Below the pieces are notes generated by a model. The model made no database searches. It was not told the origin of the DNA and saw only the letters and a list, made by a program, of their open reading frames with translations. From the NCBI RefSeq assembly GCF_024679095.1, contig NW_026111617.1, forward strand, positions 229,501 through 293,500: 64,000 bases of DNA. The letters are read 5' to 3'. The stretch's first letter is position 1. Every line of letters begins with the position of its first letter. Both the position numbers and the translations under genes were made by a program. Of the stretch, positions 57,362 to 64,000 are shown in pieces. This DNA comes from Eriocheir sinensis. Lineage: Eukaryota; Arthropoda; Malacostraca; Decapoda; Varunidae.

Positions 57362-60300
57362 GTATGTGTATTTTGTATATTTATTTTAACACAAATTTAA
57401 TTATTTTATGTGTACTTTGTATACATTTTCTTATACGTATTTACTTCATTAATGTGTATTTTGTATATATATTTTTATAGTTATCTACGTTATTTTATGT
57501 GTATTGGTATATATATTTTGAAGCAAATTTACATTGTTTTATATGTATTTAGCATATCTATTTCAATATAAATCTACCTTATTGTATGTGCATTTTGTAT
57601 ATTTATTGTAAGACAAATTTAAATATTTTATTATTTTGGTATATATATTTTAATAAAAAGAGTTTTATATAAATTTATAATATTTTATGTGTATTTTGTA
57701 TATCTATTTTCATACAAATACACATTTTTTATTGATATTTTGTTTATTTATTTTGACGCGATTTCACATTATTTAATGTGTATTTTGTATATATATTTCT
57801 ATAGAAATATATGTTATTTTATGTGTATTCGTATATATATTTTGAAACAAATATACATTGTTTTATGTGCATTTTGCATATTTTTTCAATATAAATTTAC
57901 CTTATTGTACGTGCATTTTGTATATTAATTTTAATAGAAATTTAATTATTCTATGTGTATTTTTGTATATGTATTTTCATAAAAAAAATGCTTTATTTTA
58001 TGGGTATTTTGCATCTTTATTTTCATACAAATTTACCTTATTTTATTGATATTCTGTGTATTTATTTTGATACGATTTTACATTATTCTATGTATATTTT
58101 GTATATATATTTCATACAAATGAACGTAATTTTATGTGAATTTGTTTTCATTTCATACAAATTTACATTATTTTATGTGTATTTTGTACATGTATTTAAA
58201 TACAAATTTAACTAATTATATGTGTATTATGTATATCTATTTTCATACAAATTGAAATTAATTTTGTGTATTTTAGTATATATTTTTATTCAAATTTTCG
58301 TAATTTTATGTGAATTTTGTATATTTATTTTCCTACAAATATACGTTCTTTTATCGGAATTTTGTTTATTTATTTCGATACGAATTTTCATTATTTTAGG
58401 TGTATTTGATATATATATTTTTATACTTATTTACATAATTTTATATGTATTTTGAATATATATTTTCATAGAAATTTACTCTATTTTATGTGTATTCGTA
58501 TATATATTTTGATACAAATTTACATTATTTATGTGTATTTCGCATATCTATTTCAATACAAATTTTCTTTTTTGTATGTGCCTTTTGTATATTTATTTTG
58601 ATGCAAATTTAATTATTTTATGTGTATTTTTGTATATATATTTTTAAACATATATGTGTTATTATATGGGTATTTTGCATCTTTATTTTCATACAAATTT
58701 ACCTTATTTTATTGATTGTCTGTTTATTTATTTTGATACGATTTTACGTTATTCTGTGTATTTTGTATATATATTTTTAGACATATTTACATTATTTAAT
58801 GTATATTTTGTACATATATTTTATGGAAATTTACGTTATCTTATGTGTATTTGTTTATATATTTTCATACAAATTTACATTATTTTATGTGTATTTTGTA
58901 TATGTATTTCAATAAAATTTGCCTAATTTCATTTGTATTTTGCATATCTATTTTCAAACAAATTTAAATTATTTTTGTGTATTTTTGTATTATTTTTATA
59001 CAATTTTTTTTATTTGTATTTTGTATATATATTTTCCTACACAGATACATTCTTTTAGAGGAAATTTTGTTTATTTATTTTGATACGAATTTACATTATT
59101 TTATGTGCATTTTTTATATATATTTTTCTATGTATTTACATTATTTTATGTGTATTTTGTATATATATTTTCATAAAATTTACGTAATTTTATTGTGTGT
59201 ATTCGTATATATTTTGATAAAATTTTCATTATTTTATGTGTTTTTGCATATCTATTTCAATAAATATATACCTTATTGTATGTGTATTTTGTATATTTAT
59301 TTTAATACAAATTTAATTATTTTATGTGTATTTTTGTATATATATTTTTTTAAATATGAGATATTTTATGGGTATTTTGCATCTTTAATTTTATAAATTT
59401 TTACATTACGTACATATCTTTTATACGTATTTACATTATTTAATGTGTATTTTGTTTATATATTTTTATACAAATTTACGTTATTATATGTGTATTTGAA
59501 TATATATTTTGATACAAATTTACACTATTTTATGTATTTATGTATTTATTTCAATTCAAATTTAGCTTATTTTATGTGTCTTTTGTATATCTATTTTCAT
59601 ACAAATTTAATTATTTTTGTTTATTTTTGTATTAAGTTTTATACAATTTTACGTTAATGTATGTGTATTTTGTATATTTATATTTATACAAGTAAACATT
59701 CTTTTATTGGCATTTAGTTTATTTATTTTGATACGAATTTACATTATTTTATGTGTATTTTGTATAGATTTTCTTATACGTATTTACTTCATTTTATGTG
59801 TATTTTGTATATATATTTTATAGAAATCTACGTTATTTTATGTGTATTCGTATGTATATTTTGAAACAAATTTACATTGTTTTATATGTATTTTGAATAT
59901 CTATTTCAATACAAATTTTCCTTATTGTATGTGCATTTTGTATATTTATTGTAATACAAATTTAAATATTTTATGTGCATTTTGGTATATATATTTACAT
60001 AAAAAATGCGTTGTTTTATGGGTATTTTGCATCTATATTTTCATACAAATTTACATTATTTTATTAATATTCTGTGTATTTATTTTGATACTATTTTACA
60101 TTATTCTATTTGAGTTTTGTATATATTTTTTTATACATATTTACATTATTTAATGTGTATTTTCTATATATATTTCATACAAATTTTCGTTATTTTAAGT
60201 GTATTTCTTTATATATTTTTATTCAAATTTACAATATTTTATGGGTATTTTGTATATATATTTCAAAAGAAATTTACCTAATTTCATTTGTATTTTGTAT

Positions 60301-61213
60301 ATATATTTTATACAAATTTAAATTATTTTTTGTGTATTTTTGTATAGAGTTTTATTAAAATTTACAATATTTTATGTGTATTTTGTATATCTATTTTCAT
60401 ACAAATACACATTCTTTTATTGATATTTTGTTTATTTATTTTGATGCGAATTTACATAATTTAATGTGTATTGTGTATATATATTTTTATACGTATTTAC
60501 GTCATTTCATATGAATTTTGTATATATATTTCTATAGAAATATACGTTATTTTATATGTACGTATATATATTTTGAAACAAATATACATTGTTTTATGTG
60601 CATTTTGCATATTTTTTAATACAAATTTACCTTATTGTACGTGCATTTTGCATATTAATTTTAATACAAATTTAGCTATTCTATGTGTATTTTGTATATG
60701 TATTTTTATAAAAATGTGCTTTATTTTATGGGTATTTTGCATGTTTATTTTCATACAAAATTACATTATTTTATTGATATTCTGTGTATTTATTTTGATA
60801 CGATTTTACATTATTCTATGTATATTTTGTATATCTATTTTATACCAATGTACGTTATTTTATGTGAATTTGTTTTCATTTCATACAAATTTACATTATT
60901 TTATGTGAATTTTGTACATGTATTTAAATACAAATTTAACTAATTATATGTGTATTTTGTATATCTATTTTCATACAAATTGAAATTAATTTTGTGTATT
61001 TTTGTATATATTTTTATTCAAATTTTCGTAATTTTATGTGTATTTTGTATATTTATTTTCCGACAAATATACGTTCCTTTAACGGAATTTTATTTATTTA
61101 TTTTGATACGAATTTTCTTTTTTTTTAGGTGTATTTGATATATATATTTTTATACTTATTTACATAATTTTATATGTATTTTGAATATATATTTTCATAG
61201 AAATTTACTCTAT
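57362..61213 (+). repeat. Satellite block, plus orientation (copy of 5548-9395)
   Basis: Direct copy of 5548-9395, including the same 14-16-monomer higher-order units. Visible differences are single bases, for example TAGTTATC here against TAGTAATC near 5660, and 1-3 nt indels around 59,170-59,270. Confidence 0.85.
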
Positions 61214-62454
61214 ATGTATATGTATAGAAAATACACATGAAATAATCTAAATTCGTATCGAAATAAATCAGCAAAATACCGATAAAATAATGTAATTTTG
61301 AATGAAAATATATATAGAAAATACACATAAAATAACGTAAATACAAATAAATATATACACATAAAATGATTTGAATTTGAATGAAAATAGATATAAAAAT
61401 AAACTTAAAATAAGGCAAATTTATAATGATATATATATACAAAATACACATAAAATAATGTAGATTTGTTTCAAAATATATATACGAATACACATAAAAT
61501 AACGTAGATTTCTATAGAAATATATATACAAAATACACATGAAATGTTGTAAATACGTATAAAAATATATATACAAAATACACATTAAATAATGTAAATT
61601 CGTGTCAAAATAAATAGTTAAAATATCAATAAAAGAATGTGTATTTGTATGAAAATACATATACAAAATACACATAAAATAACGTAAATTTGAATGAAAA
61701 GACATAGACAAATACACTTAAAATAACGTAAATTTGTATAAAAAAATATATACAAAACACAAATAGAATAATGTAAAATCGTATCAAAATAAATACACAG
61801 AATATTAATAAAATAATGTATATTTGTATGAAAATAAAGAGGCAAAATACCCATAAAATAACGCTTTTTTATTTTATTTATAAAAATATATATACCAAAA
61901 TACATAAAAAATTAAATTTTAATTAAAATAAATATATGAAAAACACATAGAATAAGGTAAATGTGTATTGAAATAGATATGCAAAATACAGATAAACCAA
62001 TGTAAATTTGTTTCAAAATATATGAATACACATAAAATAACGTAGATTTCTATAAAAAATATATATACAAAATACACATAAAATGAAGTAAATACGTATA
62101 AAAAATGTATACAAAATACATAAAATAATGTAAATCATTAAAATAAATATACAAAATACCAATAAAAGAATGTGTATTTGTATAAATATAAAATACAAAA
62201 TAATAAAAAAATAACGTAAATTTATATAAAACTATATACAAAATACACAGAGGTATTTTAATTTGTATGAAAATAGATATACAAAATAAGGTAAATTTTT
62301 CAAATTCAATAAACAAAATTCAGATAAAAGAAAGTATATTTGTAGAATAAATAAATATAAATACACATAAAATAACGAAAATTTGTTTGAAAATATATAA
62401 AAAAATAAACAAAAATAATTTCAATTTGTATGAAAATAAATATACAAAATACAC
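61214..62454 (-). repeat. Satellite block, minus orientation, mosaic and eroded
   Basis: T-rich strand on minus. It follows the first copy to about 61,690, then changes to sequence like 39,508-39,575 and 17,590-18,300. From about 61,990 to 62,400 monomers carry many small deletions. It ends at a palindromic switch at 62,440-62,469. Confidence 0.8.
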
Positions 62455-62469
62455 ATGTATTTTGTATAT
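62440..62469. repeat. Palindromic orientation switch
   Basis: ATATACAAAATACA (62,440-62,453), spacer CA, then its exact reverse complement (62,456-62,469). Confidence 0.95.
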
Positions 62470-64000
62470 CTATTTTCACACAAATTTAATTACTTTTGTG
62501 TATTTTTGCATATAGTGTTATATAAATTTACGTTATTTTATTTGTATTTTGTATATTTATATTTATACAATACACATTCTTTTATTAGTATTTTGTTTAT
62601 TTATTTTGATACGAGTTTACATTATTTTATGTGTATTTTTTATACCTTTTTTTTATACGTATTTACTTCATTTTATGTGTATTTTGTATATTTATTTTCA
62701 TAGAAATCTACGTTATTTTATGTGTATTCGTATATATACTTTGAAAAAGATTTACATGGTTTTATATGTATTTTGCATATCTATTTGAATACAAATTTAC
62801 CTTATTGTATGTGCATTTTGTATATTTATTTTAATACAAATAATATTTTATGTGTGTCTTGGTATATATATTTAAAAAAAAAATCCGTTATTTTGATGGG
62901 TATATTGCACCTTAATTTTCAAACAAATTTACATTATTTTATTAATATTCTGTGTATTTATTTTGATACGATTTTACATTATTCTATTTGTGTTTTGTAT
63001 ATATTTTTTTTATACATATTTACATTATTTAATATGTATTTTGTATATATATTTTATACAAATTTTCGTTATTTTAAGTGTATTTGTTTATATATTTTCA
63101 TTCAAACTTACATTATTTTATGTGTATTTTGTAAATGTATTTCAATACAAATTTACCTAATTTTATATGTATTTTGTATATTTATTTTCATACAAATTTA
63201 GATTATTTTTGTGTATTTTTGTATATAGTTTTATACAAATTTAGGTTATTTTATGTATATTTTGTATATCTATTTTCATACAAATACACATTCTTTTATT
63301 GGTATTGTGTTTATTTATTTTGACGTGAATTTACATTATTTAATGTGTATTTTGTACATATAATATTATAAATATTTAAATACTTTCATGTGTATTTTGT
63401 ATATTTAAAAAAAAAGCGTTATTTTATGGGTATTTTGCATCTTTATTTTAAAACAAATTTAAATTATTTTATTTAAATTCTGTGTATTTATTTTAATACT
63501 ATTTTAAATTATTCTATTTGTTTTTTGTATTTATATTTTTTATACATTTTTACATTATTTAATGTGTATTTTTTTATATATTTTATACAAATTTATGTTA
63601 ATTTAAGTGTATTTGTTTATATATTTTCATTCAAATTTACATTATTTTATGTGTATTTTGTATATGTATTTCTTTATAAATTTACCTAATTTTATGTGTA
63701 TTTTGTATATTTATTTTCATACAAGTTTAACTTATGTTTGTGTATTTGTATAGTTTTATACAAATTTACGTTATTTTATGTGTATTTTGTATATGTATTT
63801 TCATACAAATACACATTCTTTTAGTGATATTTTAATTTTTTATTTTGACACGAATTTACATTATTTAATGTGTATTTTGTATATATATTTTTATACGTAT
63901 TTACAACATTTCATGTGTATTTTGTATATATATTTCTATAGAAATCTACGTTATTTTATGTGTATTCGTATATATATTTTGAAACAAATCTACATTATTT
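62455..64000 (+). repeat. Satellite block, plus orientation, runs off the window
   Basis: T-rich strand on plus to the window end. About 63,560-63,830 repeats 23,905-24,165, including the rare TATTTCTTTA monomer. Confidence 0.8.

Larger units (their letters stand above)
51862..61690 (+). repeat. Large direct duplication, copy 2
   Basis: Second copy of 1-9870. It keeps all internal switches and higher-order units but lacks the long TA run. Sequence just left of 51,862 is a short plus block not found left of copy 1, because that lies outside the window. Confidence 0.9.

Overview
The whole 64 kb window is satellite DNA. I find no protein gene, RNA gene, transposon or unique-sequence interval. 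The sequence is extremely A+T rich: a typical monomer has about 26 T, 13 A, 3 G and 3 C in 45 bases. It consists of about 1,440 copies of a diverged 43-46 bp monomer whose T-rich strand carries the core TGTGTATTTTGTATA. An uninterrupted repeat of this kind points to a eukaryotic heterochromatic, (peri)centromeric or sex-chromosome region. I cannot name the species. Open reading frames are plentiful only because the monomer is close to 45 bp (15 codons) and its T-rich strand is poor in stop codons. They read as an endless 15-residue I/Y/F/C-rich repeat and are not genes.

There is structure at four scales. (1) Each monomer contains a dyad, TTTGTAT...ATACAAA, with a loop of about 10 nt. (2) Diverged monomer types recur in a fixed order as a higher-order repeat of up to 16 monomers, about 0.70-0.71 kb (clear at 6514-7217 and 7867-8578). 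(3) The array is cut into about 32 blocks whose orientation alternates. The T-rich strand is on + in, for example, 0.31-2.14, 5.55-9.40, 20.9-24.45 and 39.6-46.5 kb, and on - in, for example, 2.14-5.54, 24.5-31.3 and 32.7-38.1 kb. (4) Multi-kilobase segments that span several orientation switches have themselves been copied, both directly and inverted.

Main large-scale relationships, all found by reading and not by alignment: 1-9870 is repeated directly at about 51,862-61,690. About 0.1-3.85 kb is the inverted counterpart of about 12.45-16.06 kb. About 5.55-9.59 kb is the inverted counterpart of about 24.26-28.60 kb, and part of it recurs at 41.86-44.56 kb. 40,321-41,260 recurs almost unchanged at 44,559-45,497. 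33.05-34.71 kb recurs at 35.70-37.36 kb. Five alternating TA runs sit inside the array; the three longest are at 415-499, 17,962-18,122 and 30,273-30,401.

The most interesting feature is the combination of a hairpin-forming monomer, a 16-monomer higher-order repeat, and repeated orientation switching. Several switches occur exactly at near-perfect short palindromes formed by the monomer core meeting its own reverse complement. This suggests repeated fold-back or template-switch inversion followed by segmental amplification. All block edges below are good to about 20 bp, and no identity percentages were computed.
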